Part shown: positions 63,630 to 64,000 of the stretch, one piece after another
Numbering within the stretch: the stretch's first letter is position 1
Layout of the letters: each line of letters starts with the position of its first letter
From: Pleurocapsa sp. PCC 7319
GTDB taxonomy: Bacteria; Cyanobacteriota; Cyanobacteriia; Cyanobacteriales; Xenococcaceae
Assembly: GCF_000332195.1 (NCBI RefSeq)
Contig: NZ_KB235922.1
Coordinates: 6,235,322-6,299,321 of the forward strand
Length of the DNA stretch: 64,000 nucleotides
Reading direction: 5' to 3'
Position numbers and translations under genes: made by a program
Notes under the pieces: generated by a model
The model's database searches: none
The model's input: the letters and a program-made list of their open reading frames with translations, nothing else
What the model was told of the DNA's origin: nothing

Positions 63630-64000
63630 TTGAAAGCACAGGAAGCAACATCATTTAATCATTATTCTGTGCTAAGTCGAGAATTGATTGTCGGGTTGGA
63701 GATCTTGGCAGAAGGACAATATCTTGATGCTACTGTTGGCGGTGGCGGGCATAGTGAATTGATTTTAAATCAAGGGAAAAATATTAAGTTACTGGCAATA
63801 GATCGAGATCAAATTGCGATCGCCGCAGCTAAAAGTAGATTAGCCGATTACTATCCCCAGCAAATAGATTTTTGGCAAGGTAACTTTGCTGACTATCAAC
63901 CAGGCGATTTGTTATTTGACGGCATTATTGCCGATCTGGGGGTTAGTTCTCCGCAACTAGACATTCCCGAACGAGGCTTTAGTTTTCGTCATACTGCTCC
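63630..64000 (+). CDS. rsmH: 16S rRNA m4C1402 methyltransferase RsmH (partial)
   Basis: The first 123 residues of RsmH/MraW, running off the window. It methylates N4 of C1402 in 16S rRNA. TTG start at 63630 with GGGGAAGGAG about eight bases before it, a strong ribosome-binding site that decides the start. [16 protein letters not shown], the SAM-binding [14 protein letters not shown], and [13 protein letters not shown] with ERGFSFR are all typical. It is too short for the ORF finder because of the window edge and the TTG. Confidence 0.94.
   Translation, partial: MKAQEATSFNHYSVLSRELIVGLEILAEGQYLDATVGGGGHSELILNQGKNIKLLAIDRDQIAIAAAKSRLADYYPQQIDFWQGNFADYQPGDLLFDGIIADLGVSSPQLDIPERGFSFRHTA

Overview
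The window is cyanobacterial chromosome. The evidence is frequent HIP1 octamers (GCGATCGC), many short palindromic and heptameric repeats, and gene families typical of cyanobacteria: MenE for phylloquinone, a RimM with the cyanobacterial linker, RemA next to guanylate kinase, an SLH-OprB porin, a CYP110-like P450, NifJ next to a DHOD-like protein, and DUF4336 and DUF29 proteins. The sequence is AT-leaning. No rRNA, tRNA or CRISPR array was found. The species cannot be fixed from sequence alone; a unicellular or baeocyte-forming (Pleurocapsa-like) lineage would fit, but this is a guess.

Layout. 1-12.5 kb: a restriction-endonuclease-like gene, a decayed zone with a transposase remnant and a porin 3' end, menE, frmA diverging from egtD, a degenerate receiver protein, a solute-binding/OmpA fusion, an M1 aminopeptidase with HEAT repeats, DUF29 and clpP. 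12.7-24.8 kb: a polyol-use locus with fructokinase, SLH-OprB porin, mannitol-dehydrogenase-family enzyme, a full ABC importer (ATPase, two permeases, lipoprotein binding protein), a truncated short-chain dehydrogenase and a divergent SorC-type regulator. The parts match the rhizobial smo/mtl systems. It is broken up by heptamer-repeat elements, one of which carries a four-helix-bundle (S23/IVP) gene between the ATPase and a permease. 24.8-31.8 kb: gmk-remA, rqcH, an aldo/keto reductase with an ISAs1-type IS inserted at its stop codon, a 115-bp MITE-like repeat, a P450 and a methyltransferase remnant.

31.8-39.4 kb is the most rearranged part. A sulfatase fragment and an RTX calcium-binding fragment lie on either side of a second ISAs1-family element. 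A phosphonate-permease (phnE) fragment is split by a small structured repeat element and cut off by a TnpB element. phnM and a 2H-phosphoesterase follow. 39.4-51.9 kb: tenA, a DHOD-like protein, nifJ (with two palindromes inside its coding sequence), an orphan alternate-type F1 alpha subunit, a hydrolase, an SRPBCC protein, an aminotransferase and a hybrid histidine kinase. 52.8-64 kb: an ABC ATPase with a GH13 glucosidase, repeat elements, rimM, avtA, membrane and hypothetical proteins, a HicB-like protein and the start of rsmH.

The most unusual content is the dispersed-repeat ecology. (i) Elements with heptamer arms (TTTAGCY on one side, inverted on the other) carry cores that differ from one another. 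Two copies of one core (36.0 and 55.8 kb) keep the hairpin loops while the stem bases change in compensating pairs. (ii) One such element interrupts phnE between imperfect direct repeats. (iii) A GTAGGGGCG-type palindrome family occurs both between genes and in frame inside nifJ. (iv) A 115-bp MITE-like family has two near-identical copies. All family assignments come from reading the sequence; no database search was run.
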